DNA from: JANLTP01 sp031363055
GTDB taxonomy: Bacteria; Pseudomonadota; Gammaproteobacteria; Burkholderiales; Burkholderiaceae_E
Direction: 5' to 3'
NCBI GenBank assembly: GCA_031363055.1
Contig: JANLTP010000149.1
Span: 1 to 44,309 of the forward strand
Length of the DNA stretch: 44,309 nt
Shown: positions 1 to 8,176 of the stretch, in pieces
Layout of the letters: each line of letters opens with the position of its first letter
How positions within the stretch are numbered: the stretch's first letter is position 1
Notes under the pieces: model-generated
Database searches by the model: none
What the model was told of the DNA's origin: nothing
Seen by the model: the letters and a program-made list of their open reading frames with translations, nothing else
Program-made: the position numbers and the translations under genes

Positions 1-67
1 CAAAACTGCAATCTGTCCTGCCAGTAAAACTCCCGTTGGCAAAAACTCCCATCGGCATCGTCAATCC

Positions 68-141
68 TGGAGCGGGAGAAGGGAATCGAACCCTCGTCAT
101 AAGCTTGGAAGGCTTCTGCTCTACCATTGAGCTACTCCCGC
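68..141 (-). tRNA. tRNA-Gly (anticodon UCC)
   Basis: Read on the minus strand this folds as a tRNA. The acceptor strand GCGGGAG pairs with CTCCCGC, the T arm carries GGTTCGATTCC, and the anticodon loop CTTCCAA gives anticodon UCC (glycine). The 3' CCA is encoded (positions 70-68). It lies 66 nt downstream of tRNA-Tyr on the same strand. In Betaproteobacteria the order Tyr-Gly-Thr-tuf is common, so a tuf gene may lie left of the window (inference). Confidence 0.95.
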
Positions 142-207
142 CGAACTCGCATTCACCCTGAACCACGCCCGTTACGACGCCCTCTACAGCTAAAACCGTC
201 CCGATTT

Positions 208-293
208 TGGTGGAGGAGGTTGGATTCGAACCAACGTAGGCGTACGCCAACAGATTTACAGTCTGCCCCCTTTAGCCACTCGGGCACCCCTCC
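208..293 (-). tRNA. tRNA-Tyr (anticodon GUA)
   Basis: Minus-strand tRNA with acceptor GGAGGGG, a long variable arm (class II), anticodon loop CTGTAAA giving GUA (tyrosine), T arm GGTTCGAATCC and an encoded CCA at 210-208. The 86-nt length fits a class II tRNA-Tyr. It is probably co-transcribed with the downstream tRNA-Gly. Confidence 0.95.
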
Positions 294-409
294 AGGGAAC
301 CGAGAATTCTCGCAGGACGGCTGACTTCTGTCAATTTGGCTGCATTGATAAGCGCCACAGGTTGGCCTGAAGGGACCGCCGCCGACTCAAAATCCCGATT
401 CCTGAGGCC

Positions 410-440
410 GCGAAAGAGGTTGCGAAAGAGGTTGCGAAAA
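410..440. repeat. 12-nt tandem repeat upstream of paa
   Basis: The unit GCGAAAGAGGTT occurs twice in perfect tandem (410-421, 422-433) and is followed by a partial third copy. It lies just upstream of the paa promoter. The rest of 294-443 shows no gene. Confidence 0.8.
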
Positions 441-443
441 TAA

Positions 444-471
444 TTGACCGGCCGGCCGGTCGTGATATAAG
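444..471 (+). promoter_or_regulatory. paa operon promoter with embedded palindromic operator
   Basis: A -35-like TTGACC (444-449) and a -10-like TATAAG (466-471) are 16 nt apart. The spacer and the end of the -35 box are covered by a perfect 16-bp palindrome at 446-461 (GACCGGCCGGCCGGTC). TetR-family repressors of phenylacetate genes bind GC-rich palindromes of this kind, and a TetR gene ends this operon at 4375. The layout fits repression by that protein by blocking RNA polymerase (inference). Confidence 0.65.
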
Positions 472-486
472 ATTAGGCCAAGAGTT

Positions 487-510
487 TTGTTCAGACCCTT
501 GTTCAGACCC
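487..510. repeat. 12-nt perfect tandem repeat in paaA leader
   Basis: The unit TTGTTCAGACCC occurs twice in perfect tandem, between the paa promoter and the AGGAG ribosome-binding site of paaA. It would be transcribed as part of the 5' leader. Confidence 0.85.
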
Positions 511-530
511 TTCTTAGGAGCGCGGCCACG

Positions 531-1532
531 ATGTACACCCAAGCCCTCGATCAAACTCAAGCTCTTGCTGACGATGCGGGCAAAGCCCCGAGTAATGCAC
601 GCGGCGCCGCTTATTTCGACGCCCAGATTGCCGGTGATCGCAAAATCGAAGCCCAGGACTGGATGCCTGACGACTACCGAAAGACCCTGGTTCGCCAAAT
701 CTCGCAACATGCCCATTCCGAAATCGTGGGCATGTTGCCGGAAGGTAACTGGATTACACGCGCGCCGAGCTTGCGCCGCAAAGCGATCTTGCTTGCCAAG
801 GTGCAAGACGAAGGCGGTCATGGCCTGTACTTGTATGCTGCCGCCGAAACCCTGGGCACTTCGCGCGATGAAATGATTGAGGCCCTGCACAGCGGGCGGG
901 CGAAATATTCATCGATCTTCAATTACCCGACGCTGACTTGGGCCGATATCGGTGCCATCGGCTGGCTGGTTGATGGCGCAGCGATCATGAACCAGATTCC
1001 GTTGTGCCGATGTTCGTACGGGCCGTATGCACGCGCCATGATTCGCATCTGCAAGGAAGAATCGTTTCATCAGCGGCAAGGGTTCGAACTCATGCTGGCC
1101 TTGGCGCGCGGCTCCACCGAGCAAAAAAAGATGGCCCAGGACGCGTTGAACCGTTGGTGGTGGCCAGTGGTCATGATGTTCGGCCCGAGTGACAAGGATT
1201 CAGTGCATTCCGGCAAGACCATGCAATGGGGCATCAAGCGTTTGTCGAACGACGAGTTGCGGCAACGCTTTATCGACGCGACGGTGCCGCAGACCGAATT
1301 GCTGAATCTGACCATCCCGGACCCGGCGTTGAAGTGGAATGCGCAAACCGGTCACTATGATTTCGGCGAGATTGACTGGTCGGAATTCTGGCAGGTCGTC
1401 AATGGCGACGGCCCCTGCAATCGCGAACGACTCGAAACCCGGCGTCGCGCTTATGACAACGGCCAATGGGTACGCGATGCGGCGCTGGCGCATGCGCGCA
1501 AGAGAGCAGCCGATACACTAAAGGCGGCCTGA
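531..1532 (+). CDS. paaA: Phenylacetyl-CoA epoxidase catalytic subunit PaaA
   Basis: This is the di-iron oxygenase subunit of the PaaABCE multicomponent complex. It uses O2 and electrons from PaaE to epoxidise the ring of phenylacetyl-CoA, the first committed step of aerobic phenylacetate breakdown in the cytoplasm. The 333-residue length is close to the family norm of about 310-330. Carboxylate-bridged iron motifs are visible as E94-GG-H97 and E177-SF-H180. The ATG at 531 is preceded by AGGAG. It is the first gene of the operon, directly behind a palindrome-bearing promoter, and its stop lies 2 nt before paaB. Confidence 0.97.
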   Translation: MYTQALDQTQALADDAGKAPSNARGAAYFDAQIAGDRKIEAQDWMPDDYRKTLVRQISQHAHSEIVGMLPEGNWITRAPSLRRKAILLAKVQDEGGHGLYLYAAAETLGTSRDEMIEALHSGRAKYSSIFNYPTLTWADIGAIGWLVDGAAIMNQIPLCRCSYGPYARAMIRICKEESFHQRQGFELMLALARGSTEQKKMAQDALNRWWWPVVMMFGPSDKDSVHSGKTMQWGIKRLSNDELRQRFIDATVPQTELLNLTIPDPALKWNAQTGHYDFGEIDWSEFWQVVNGDGPCNRERLETRRRAYDNGQWVRDAALAHARKRAADTLKAA

Positions 1533-1534
1533 AC

Positions 1535-1867
1535 ATGGATCAACCCTCCTTGGCTCAACCACCCTCAAATCCGCCCGCCGCAGCCCGCAACGAATGGCCG
1601 CTTTGGGAGGTCTTCATTCGCAGTAAGCAAGGCCTCGACCACCGGCACTGTGGCAGCCTGCACGCGGTCGACGCCAGGCAGGCGCTACAAATGGCGCGCG
1701 ACGTGTATACGCGGCGACAGGAGGGCGTATCGATCTGGGTCATACCGTCGAACTCGATCGTCGCCTCCGAGCCCGAGAACAAAGAAGAATTTTTCGATCC
1801 GATGGCCGACAAGGTTTATCGGCATCCGACTTTTTATGTATTGCCGGATGAAGTCAAGCACATGTAG
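1535..1867 (+). CDS. paaB: Phenylacetyl-CoA epoxidase subunit PaaB
   Basis: Small subunit of the phenylacetyl-CoA epoxidase, thought to help oligomerise or stabilise the complex and not to bind iron. The 110-residue protein has the family core WPLWEVFIRSKQGLDHRHCG followed by a stretch on acquisition of a beta-rich fold and ends near a conserved FYVLPDEVKHM tail. The ATG at 1535 follows the paaA stop by 2 nt; an upstream in-frame start at 1466 would overlap paaA and is not used here. The N-terminal 20 residues are rich in Pro and Ala and look like a lineage-specific extension. Confidence 0.95.
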   Translation: MDQPSLAQPPSNPPAAARNEWPLWEVFIRSKQGLDHRHCGSLHAVDARQALQMARDVYTRRQEGVSIWVIPSNSIVASEPENKEEFFDPMADKVYRHPTFYVLPDEVKHM

Positions 1868-1893
1868 CGGGTTGTTGATGAGTGAATATCCCC

Positions 1894-1931
1894 AATGATT
1901 GAGCAATTTGAATGACTGAGCAGATTGAATG
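1894..1931. repeat. 17-nt degenerate tandem repeat ending at the paaC start
   Basis: Two 17-nt units (1894-1910 and 1911-1927, 14 of 17 identical) each begin AATGA-TGAGCA, and a third partial copy AATGAG supplies the paaC start codon at 1929. The 61-nt paaB-paaC gap is thus largely a repeat of the paaC start region. Confidence 0.65.
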
Positions 1932-2720
1932 AGCGCGCATATTGAGTACCTGCTGCGACTCGCCGATAACGGTTTGATCCTCTCGCATCGGCTGGCGGAA
2001 TGGGCCGGACATGGCCCGGTGCTCGAGGAGGACATCGCGCTGTCGAATATCGGGCTCGACTTGCTAGGCCAGGCGCGCTTGCTCTATCAACATGCGGGCA
2101 CGCTAGCGGCTCCTGAAAGTGGCGAACCGCGCACCGAAGATGACTTCGCTTATTTTCGCGATGCCAGCGAATTCCGCAATTTCACCATGCTCGAGCTGCC
2201 GAACAGCGGCGTCGCCTCGGGGGGCCCAGGTGCCGGTGACTACGGCTTCACGATTGTTCGAAACGCGCTGTATTCGTCCTGGGGTTGCCTGGCGTGGCTG
2301 CAATTGCAATCGTCGGCCGACGCACAACTGGCGGCAATCGCCGGCAAGGCGGTCAAGGAGACACGCTACCATTGGCGGCACGCCAGCGACTGGCTGGTCC
2401 GCCTCGGAGACGGTACCGCTGAATCGCACGGCCGAATGCAGCGCGCGCTTGACTCGTTGCTGCCCTACTGCAATGAATGGTTCGTCGGCGACCAGATTGA
2501 CCAGCAAATGCACGCGATGGGTGTCGGGTTCGAGCCAGCCAACCTTCGCGAACCCTGGCTGGCAATGCTCAAGCCCGTGATCGCCGAGTCCACCTTGAGT
2601 TGGTCAAAGGACAGCCATTTTCAGAGCAAAGGCAAGGCAGGACAACACGGTGAGCACTTGAGTTATCTGCTGGCGCACATGCAAGCGCTGCCGAGACTGC
2701 ATCCGGGCGCCGTGTGGTAG
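1929..2720 (+). CDS. paaC: Phenylacetyl-CoA epoxidase structural subunit PaaC
   Basis: Ferritin-fold subunit that pairs with PaaA. In characterised members it is structural and does not hold a catalytic di-iron centre. The 263 residues match the family (about 250). Recognisable segments are the N-terminal LRLADNGLILSHRLAEW, the DIALSNIGLDLLGQARLLYQ helix, and a C-terminal run ending in HLSYLLAHMQALPRLHPGA. It overlaps the next gene by 7 nt. The start ATG lies inside a degenerate tandem repeat, so no strong ribosome-binding site is evident. Confidence 0.96.
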   Translation: MSAHIEYLLRLADNGLILSHRLAEWAGHGPVLEEDIALSNIGLDLLGQARLLYQHAGTLAAPESGEPRTEDDFAYFRDASEFRNFTMLELPNSGVASGGPGAGDYGFTIVRNALYSSWGCLAWLQLQSSADAQLAAIAGKAVKETRYHWRHASDWLVRLGDGTAESHGRMQRALDSLLPYCNEWFVGDQIDQQMHAMGVGFEPANLREPWLAMLKPVIAESTLSWSKDSHFQSKGKAGQHGEHLSYLLAHMQALPRLHPGAVW

Positions 2721-3253
2721 CACAAGACATCGCTGTGGAGGCGCTGCGCGCGCTGGTCAACGAGCTGCCCGATCCGGAGATCCCGGTCATCACGCTCGGC
2801 GATCTCGGTATCGTTCGCGACGTTCGAATCGATGCAGGCGCCGCCGTCATCAAACTCACCCCGACCTACAGCGGCTGCCCGGCCACCGAGGCCATCCGGG
2901 AAGATGTACTGAAAACCGTTGCCAGCGCCGGCTACGACCACGCGACAGTCGACATTGTTTTGTCGCCGGCCTGGAGCACAAGCTGGATCAGCCAGCGCGG
3001 TCGCGATCGGCTGCGCGCCTACGGCATTGCGCCGCCGATTGATGATGAAGAGCGTGCTGCGCGAACACCAAGTGGTCCCGTCGATTCGTCACCGCTTCGA
3101 GTGATCCGTTTTCATCGCAAGTCAACGCTCACCTGCCCGCGTTGCGCGTCGGCCCATGTCGAAGAACTCAGTGCCTACGGATCAACACCTTGCAAGGCCT
3201 TGTATCGTTGTCTGGCCTGCCGGGAACCGTTTGACTACTTCAAGCCCTACTGA
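2714..3253 (+). CDS. paaD: PaaD, Fe-S/DUF59-type maturation factor for the epoxidase
   Basis: PaaD proteins have an MIP18/DUF59 domain and a zinc-ribbon-like tail, and are needed for an active epoxidase complex, probably through metal centre maturation. Residues 1-100 contain the DUF59 hallmarks DPEIPVITLGDLGIV and TPTYSGCPA. The C-terminus has two Cys pairs, CPRC and CLAC, typical of PaaD and absent in plain SufT-like proteins. It starts at GTG 2714, overlapping the paaC stop by 7 nt, which suggests coupled translation. At 179 residues it is slightly longer than usual (about 165). Confidence 0.95.
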   Translation: MVAQDIAVEALRALVNELPDPEIPVITLGDLGIVRDVRIDAGAAVIKLTPTYSGCPATEAIREDVLKTVASAGYDHATVDIVLSPAWSTSWISQRGRDRLRAYGIAPPIDDEERAARTPSGPVDSSPLRVIRFHRKSTLTCPRCASAHVEELSAYGSTPCKALYRCLACREPFDYFKPY

Positions 3254-3265
3254 GAAACGACCGTC

Positions 3266-4366
3266 ATGAGTACTCCGAGTTTTCATCGTCTGCGAATCAC
3301 CGAGAAGCGGCGCGAGACCGCCGATTCAGTATCGCTGGCCTTTGCGGTTCCGGAATCGTTGCGCGGTCAGTACCAATTTTCACAGGGTCAGTTTTTGACC
3401 CTGCGCGGCAACGTGAACGGCGTACCGGCGCGGCGCTCCTACTCCATTTGTGTCAGCGTCAACGACTATCGTCGCCGCAACGAATTGCGGGTCGGTATCA
3501 AGCGCGTCCATGGCGGTCTCTTTTCAAACTGGATCAGCGAATGCGCTCGCGTTGGCGAGGAAATGGACGTCATGACACCGGACGGGCGATTTTTCACGCC
3601 GCTCGATCCGGCCCAAACCAAGCATTATGTGGCGTTCGCGGGCGGTTCGGGCATCACTCCGATTCTGTCACTGATCAGAACCACCCTCGAGATCGAATCC
3701 AGCAGCGAGTTCACTCTGGTTTATGGCAATCGCAGCGTCTCGTCAATCATGTTTATCGAAGAACTCGAAGACCTCAAGAATCAATATTTGGGGCGATTCA
3801 GGTTGTTCCATATTCTGTCCGACGAAGCACAGGAAATTGCGCTCTTCAACGGGCTGCTCGATCGCGACCGTTGTGACGCACTGCTGTCGGAATTGATTGC
3901 GCCCGCAACCATCGATGAGGCGTTCATCTGCGGACCGGAGCCAATGATGAATGCCGTCGAAGCCAGTTTACTGGCCAACGGCGTACCGCGGGCACAAGTT
4001 CATGTCGAGCGGTTTGGCGTGCCGATGCCGGCCAGCGGAACCAAACCAAACGCGATCGACACCGCCGGCAATGATGCAGGCAAATTCGCCCAGGTTGAAC
4101 TCATCATCGAGGGCAAATCGCGCCGCCTGTCGGTGCCACTCGACGGCCCCGGTGTGCTCGATGTCGGACTGGCCGCAGGCATTGACCTGCCGTTTGCCTG
4201 CAAGGGCGGCGTCTGCTGCACCTGTCGCGCCAAGGTCATCGAGGGATCGGTGCGCATGGACAAGAACTACACACTGGAAGACTGGGAGATAAACCGAGGC
4301 TTCGTGCTGACCTGTCAGTCGCATCCGACCAGTGATCGCGTGGTCATCAGTTACGACGAACGCTGA
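3266..4366 (+). CDS. paaE: Phenylacetyl-CoA epoxidase reductase PaaE
   Basis: NAD(P)H-dependent reductase that passes electrons to the PaaA di-iron site. The order is an FAD domain (RRSYSI, about 56-61), a nicotinamide-binding domain (GGSGITPILS, about 126-135) and a C-terminal plant-type 2Fe-2S ferredoxin domain with cysteines 312, 317, 320 and 350. The 366 residues fit the family (about 356). It starts 12 nt after paaD, and only 8 nt separate it from the TetR gene downstream, so all six genes form one transcript. Confidence 0.96.
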   Translation: MSTPSFHRLRITEKRRETADSVSLAFAVPESLRGQYQFSQGQFLTLRGNVNGVPARRSYSICVSVNDYRRRNELRVGIKRVHGGLFSNWISECARVGEEMDVMTPDGRFFTPLDPAQTKHYVAFAGGSGITPILSLIRTTLEIESSSEFTLVYGNRSVSSIMFIEELEDLKNQYLGRFRLFHILSDEAQEIALFNGLLDRDRCDALLSELIAPATIDEAFICGPEPMMNAVEASLLANGVPRAQVHVERFGVPMPASGTKPNAIDTAGNDAGKFAQVELIIEGKSRRLSVPLDGPGVLDVGLAAGIDLPFACKGGVCCTCRAKVIEGSVRMDKNYTLEDWEINRGFVLTCQSHPTSDRVVISYDER

Positions 4367-4374
4367 TTGCCGCT

Positions 4375-4995
4375 GTGGCCAGAACCAAAGCCTCCGATCA
4401 CGAGCAGCAACGCGACCGAATATTGAGCGCTGCCGTCAACGCGTTTGCAAATGTCGGATATCCGAGCGCCTCCATGTCCGGGCTGGCGCGATTATGTGGC
4501 ACCTCGAAGGCGGGTTTGTATCACTACTACGCGAGCAAGGATGCGCTGTTGTTTGACGCGCTGGATCGCTACACCCGGCGACTACTTTTGTTGGCACAAT
4601 CAGTCTGCCAGGCCGATCAGCCGGCGGTACAGACCTTGCGCGATCTGATTCGCGCGTTCATGACCGAATATCAGAGTGCACAGGCCTATCATGTGGCTTT
4701 GCTGAACGACGTCAAGTTTCTGGCGGATGCGCAGCGGCTGCGCATCCGGGCGCAGGAGCGAGCCGTCGTGCAAATGTTCTCCGATCTGATCGCAAAGGCC
4801 TATCCACAACGAGCTGCGGGCGATCAGCTCATGCCCACCACCATGGCCTTGCTCGGCATGATCAACTTCACGTTCGCCTGGCTCAATCCGAACGGGCCGA
4901 TGAACGATCAGCAGTTCGCCGATCTGGCGATTGAACTTTGGGAAAACGGCCTGAAGGGTTCAAGTACTGCCGCGCTCGACGATCTTGAATCCTAG
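4375..4995 (+). CDS. TetR/AcrR-family regulator, probable repressor of the paa operon
   Basis: DNA-binding protein of 206 residues with an N-terminal TetR helix-turn-helix: ASMSGLARLCGTSKAGLYHY at about 32-51, followed by YASKDALLFDAL. The rest is an all-helical ligand-binding domain. It starts at GTG 4375, 8 nt after paaE, so it is the last gene of the paa operon. Phenylacetate operons of Betaproteobacteria are often controlled by a linked TetR repressor released by phenylacetyl-CoA. The palindrome at 446-461 is its likely target (inference). Its last 36 nt overlap the convergent LacI-family gene. Confidence 0.88.
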   Translation: MARTKASDHEQQRDRILSAAVNAFANVGYPSASMSGLARLCGTSKAGLYHYYASKDALLFDALDRYTRRLLLLAQSVCQADQPAVQTLRDLIRAFMTEYQSAQAYHVALLNDVKFLADAQRLRIRAQERAVVQMFSDLIAKAYPQRAAGDQLMPTTMALLGMINFTFAWLNPNGPMNDQQFADLAIELWENGLKGSSTAALDDLES

Positions 4996-6039
4996 ATCAA
5001 GCGAGTCGTCAGTCACCGCGACCCGGTTCAGGCGGTCCAGCAACATTTGGGCTGCGCGTGCGCCGATCTCGCGAGAAAAGATCTGCACCGAGCTCAACGC
5101 AGGTTCGGTGGCGGCGGCGATCGGAAGATCGGCAAAACCCATGATGGCGAGTTGTTCGGGAACCTTCCAACCCTGGCGCTGACACTCGAATAGAACGCCG
5201 GCAGCGAGCATGTCGTTGGCGCAAAAAATGGCCTGCAGCCGGGGCTGCTGCGAGCGTAGCCCGATCAAGGCCTGGCCGGCATCCCGAATCACACTCGGCA
5301 CGGTCAGATCAACGGCCGTGATGTCCGGCAAGCCGGCAAGTCGCGCGGCCAACCGAAACCCCTCGAGACGCCGCGCCGACCGCGCCTCGGTACCGCCGAT
5401 ATAGCCCAGGTATTGATGGCCTTTCTGAATCAGGTAACGCGCCGCTGCGGCACCGGCTTCAAGGTTCGAGAAGCCAACCAGTTGATCAATCGGCCGATGG
5501 GTCATGTCCCAGGTTTCAATGACCGGTATGGCCACCGCATGCAATCGCGCGCGCAGAGATTTGACATGATCGATGCCGGTCAGTACCAGACCATCGACGC
5601 GACGACCGAGAAACGTTTCGACGAGGCGCGCCTCTTCGTCCAGATCGTAATTGCTCTGGCCGAGTAACAATTGATAGCCGGCGGGCTCCAGGTGTTGCGA
5701 CAGGCCCTCGACGGTGTCGGCGAAGATCGAGTTGGCAATGGTTGGAACAATCACGGCAATGATTCGCGAACGCCGCGAGGCGAGGCTACCAGCGGTCAGA
5801 TTGGGAACAAAACGCAACTGCCGGATCGCATCACGAACGACCTGCAAGGTTGCCGGCGCCACTTTTTCGGGCTGATTCACCACGCGCGACACGGTGACCA
5901 GCGAAACGCCGGCAGTGCGCGCGACGTCTTGCATGCGCGCTGCCTGTGCGGGTGCGGCAACGCGCGGTCGCGCGCCAAGCCTCGCTGGCTTCGCGCTAGC
6001 CTTCGCGGCGGACTTCAGAACGGGTCGGACGGTCGGCAT
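4960..6039 (-). CDS. LacI/GalR-family transcriptional regulator
   Basis: The 359-residue protein has a basic Ala/Lys/Arg-rich N-terminal tail, a LacI helix-turn-helix (MQDVARTAGVSLVTVSRVVN, about 36-55) and a periplasmic-binding-protein-like effector domain (RIIAVIVPTIANSIFADTVE onward) of the GntR-like branch. I chose ATG 6039. An in-frame TTG at 6087 would add 16 residues, but would place the divergent gene's promoter inside coding sequence. A LacI-type operator at 6098-6113 lies between it and the divergent dioxygenase gene, which it probably controls, along with itself. The effector is unknown. The stop overlaps the convergent TetR gene by 36 nt. Confidence 0.9.
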   Translation of the reverse strand: MPTVRPVLKSAAKASAKPARLGARPRVAAPAQAARMQDVARTAGVSLVTVSRVVNQPEKVAPATLQVVRDAIRQLRFVPNLTAGSLASRRSRIIAVIVPTIANSIFADTVEGLSQHLEPAGYQLLLGQSNYDLDEEARLVETFLGRRVDGLVLTGIDHVKSLRARLHAVAIPVIETWDMTHRPIDQLVGFSNLEAGAAAARYLIQKGHQYLGYIGGTEARSARRLEGFRLAARLAGLPDITAVDLTVPSVIRDAGQALIGLRSQQPRLQAIFCANDMLAAGVLFECQRQGWKVPEQLAIMGFADLPIAAATEPALSSVQIFSREIGARAAQMLLDRLNRVAVTDDSLDLGFKIVERGST

Positions 6040-6064
6040 GAATAGTCGGTCGGTGCTTATTTGC

Positions 6065-6113
6065 TTGACACGATATTGTCTCAGCAAATATGATTCGATG
6101 GAAGCGCTTTCAT
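6065..6113 (+). promoter_or_regulatory. Promoter with LacI-type operator upstream of the dioxygenase gene
   Basis: A consensus -35 TTGACA (6065-6070) and a -10 TATGAT (6089-6094) are 18 nt apart on the plus strand. The sequence ATGGAAGCGCTTTCAT at 6098-6113 is a near-perfect palindrome (one mismatched pair) centred on GC, the form bound by LacI/GalR-family regulators. It covers the expected transcription start, as expected for repression by the divergent LacI protein (inference). Confidence 0.7.
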
Positions 6114-6128
6114 TTTTAGAGAATCCAG

Positions 6129-7028
6129 ATGATCAATGCCGAAACCGTCGCTCGTTATCACCGTGAGGGCTATATCGTGGTGGAGAATCTGCTCGACGAG
6201 CAGACCCGTCTACGCATGAAGGCCGTACTCGCCCAGCTGGTTGAAAATGCCCGCACGGTTGACACTCATACCGACGTGTATGACCTTGAGCCAACCCATA
6301 GCAAAGCCGAACCTCGGGTGCGGCGGATCAAGAAGCCTCATGTCGTGGATCCGGTGTTTGCCGAGTTCATGCGTTCGCCGAAACTGTTGGCGGTATTGTC
6401 GGCCCTGCTGGGCCCGAGCGGCGTTCGGTTGTACGGCTCGAAGCTGAATCTGAAAGCGCCGCAGTTTGGCTCGCCGGTTGAATGGCACCAGGACTGGGCC
6501 TTTTATCCGCACACCAATGACGACGTGTTGGCGGCCGGCGTCATGCTAGATGACATGCAACTGATCAACGGCCCGATGATGGTCATTCCAGGCTCGCACA
6601 AAGGGCCAACCTTTGATCACCACGGACCCGACGGTTATTTTTGCGGCGCCATGGCGCCCGAGCGTGACGGTATCGACTTTGATCGAGCCGTTGCGGTCAC
6701 CGGGCCAGCCGGCTCGGTGTCGTTTCATCATGTCCGCCTGATTCATGGATCAGCTCAGAATCACTCGAAAATTTCGCGCAACTTGCTGCTCTATGAATTT
6801 ACGGCCGCCGATGCTGTGCCGCTGATGGGCCCGGGCGACTGGAACGAGTTTAATGCGCGTTTGCTGCAAGGCTCGGCCACCGTCAGCCCGCGAATTGTCG
6901 ATTGTCCGGTGCGCCTGCCGCTGCCACCGGCCAAGAACCAGGGATCCATCTACGAGAACCAGACCGCGATTGGCAAGCGCTACTTCGAAATGACGCAGTC
7001 AGAGCGAGCCGCTCTCAGCAGAGCCTGA
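6129..7028 (+). CDS. Phytanoyl-CoA dioxygenase (PhyH) family protein
   Basis: Non-haem Fe(II)/2-oxoglutarate-dependent oxygenase of 299 residues. The metal triad is visible as H120-x-D122 (EWHQDWAF) and H206 (RLIHGSAQNH), with R217 placed to bind 2-oxoglutarate. Cupin-like strands (GPMMVIPGSHKGP) fit the PhyH fold. The substrate cannot be read from sequence; bacterial members hydroxylate many small molecules, and phytanoyl-CoA is not implied. Control by a LacI-type sugar or small-acid regulator hints at a catabolic role. Upstream spacing is short and a plausible promoter with operator is present. Confidence 0.88.
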   Translation: MINAETVARYHREGYIVVENLLDEQTRLRMKAVLAQLVENARTVDTHTDVYDLEPTHSKAEPRVRRIKKPHVVDPVFAEFMRSPKLLAVLSALLGPSGVRLYGSKLNLKAPQFGSPVEWHQDWAFYPHTNDDVLAAGVMLDDMQLINGPMMVIPGSHKGPTFDHHGPDGYFCGAMAPERDGIDFDRAVAVTGPAGSVSFHHVRLIHGSAQNHSKISRNLLLYEFTAADAVPLMGPGDWNEFNARLLQGSATVSPRIVDCPVRLPLPPAKNQGSIYENQTAIGKRYFEMTQSERAALSRA

Positions 7029-7138
7029 CTCAGTGTCGACGCTCGCCACGCAGGTAACGGCGAACCCCGCCCGGCGCTTGGCAACGACAAGCAGGCTGGT
7101 AAACTGCCCCGAGCGGGATTTCGCGTTCTGACACCATC

Positions 7139-7174
7139 AGATCCCAACCCTGTTTTAGATCCCAACTCTGTTTC
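7139..7174. repeat. 18-nt tandem repeat upstream of the MBL-fold gene
   Basis: Two adjacent 18-nt units, both starting AGATCCCAAC, are 16 of 18 identical. They sit 35 nt before the start of the gene at 7210. The rest of 7029-7209 shows no gene or clear terminator. Confidence 0.75.
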
Positions 7175-7209
7175 AACAGTCAACGAGCGCCTCGGGCGCT
7201 GGACCCAAC

Positions 7210-8169
7210 ATGACCAAAGCCTTTGCCTCGCAGGCGGATATGTCCGCCAAAAAAACCAGTTTCATCAAGCTCTCGGATAACGCGTACGCCTACACCGCCG
7301 AGGGCGATCCGAATTCGGGCGTCATTATTGGCGATGAGTCCTGCATGGTGATCGATGCAACCGCTACGCCCGTGATGGCGCAGGACTTGATCCAGAACAT
7401 TCGCAGCGTCACCGACAAGCCCATCAAGTACGTGGTGTTATCGCATTACCATGCAGTGCGAGTCTTGGGCGCCTCGGCCTACAAGGCTGAAGGTGCGCAA
7501 GAGATCATCGCCTCGCGTGGTACCTACGAGTTGATCGTCGAGCGTGGCGACGCCGACATGAAGTCCGAGATCGAACGGTTTCCGCGCTTGTTCCAGGCAG
7601 TTGAAACGATTCCCGGGCTGACTTGGCCGACGCTGGTGTTCGAGCGTGAAATAACGCTCTACCTGGGCAAGCTCGAAGTCAAGCTCATGCACCTGGGGGC
7701 GGCGCATACCCGCGGCGATACGATCGCCTGGATTCCCTCGCAGCGCATTTGTTTTTCCGGCGATCTGGTCGAATACAACGCCGGCGTTTACACCGGCGAT
7801 GCCCATCTCGAAGAGTGGCCCGACACGCTTGCCAAGCTGGCTGCCATGAAGCCTGAAAAACTGGTTCCTGGTCGCGGCACCGCCCTGGAGAACGCTGCCG
7901 AAGCCCAGAAGGCCATCGAGTACACGCGCCGCTGGGTCACTGACCTCTACAACACGGCCAAGGCCGGGGTTAAAGCCGGCAAGAATCTCAAGCAGGTGTT
8001 TGAAGATACCCGCCGGGTCATGGATCCGGTGTTTGGCGGGGTATTCATCTACGAACATTGCCTGCCCTTCGACGTGTCGCGCGCCTTCGACGAGGCGAGT
8101 GGCGTGAAAAATCCTCGCATCTGGACGGCCGAGCGCGATATCGAGATGTGGAAATCGTTGCAGAGTTAG
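7210..8169 (+). CDS. Metallo-beta-lactamase-fold protein with altered metal-site motif
   Basis: The 319 residues follow the MBL fold layout: N-terminal strands, a motif-1 loop after VVLSHYH, HLGAAHTRGDT (H166), FSGD (D185) and a C-terminal PGRG. The usual HxHxDH is changed: H79 and H81 are kept, but the Asp and third His positions are V83 and R84, and the late His is R222 (PGRG instead of PGHG). Four of seven ligands remain, so metal occupancy may be mono-nuclear or lost. I recall a conserved branch with the LSHYHAVRVLGASAY form, so this is probably a real subfamily and not damage. No substrate can be named. Confidence 0.85.
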   Translation: MTKAFASQADMSAKKTSFIKLSDNAYAYTAEGDPNSGVIIGDESCMVIDATATPVMAQDLIQNIRSVTDKPIKYVVLSHYHAVRVLGASAYKAEGAQEIIASRGTYELIVERGDADMKSEIERFPRLFQAVETIPGLTWPTLVFEREITLYLGKLEVKLMHLGAAHTRGDTIAWIPSQRICFSGDLVEYNAGVYTGDAHLEEWPDTLAKLAAMKPEKLVPGRGTALENAAEAQKAIEYTRRWVTDLYNTAKAGVKAGKNLKQVFEDTRRVMDPVFGGVFIYEHCLPFDVSRAFDEASGVKNPRIWTAERDIEMWKSLQS

Positions 8170-8176
8170 TACCTTG

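Noticed and set aside
387..890. Minus-strand open frame of 167 codons over the paa promoter and paaA start
   Set aside because: It is antisense to paaA, covers the promoter palindrome and tandem repeats, and has no recognisable domain.
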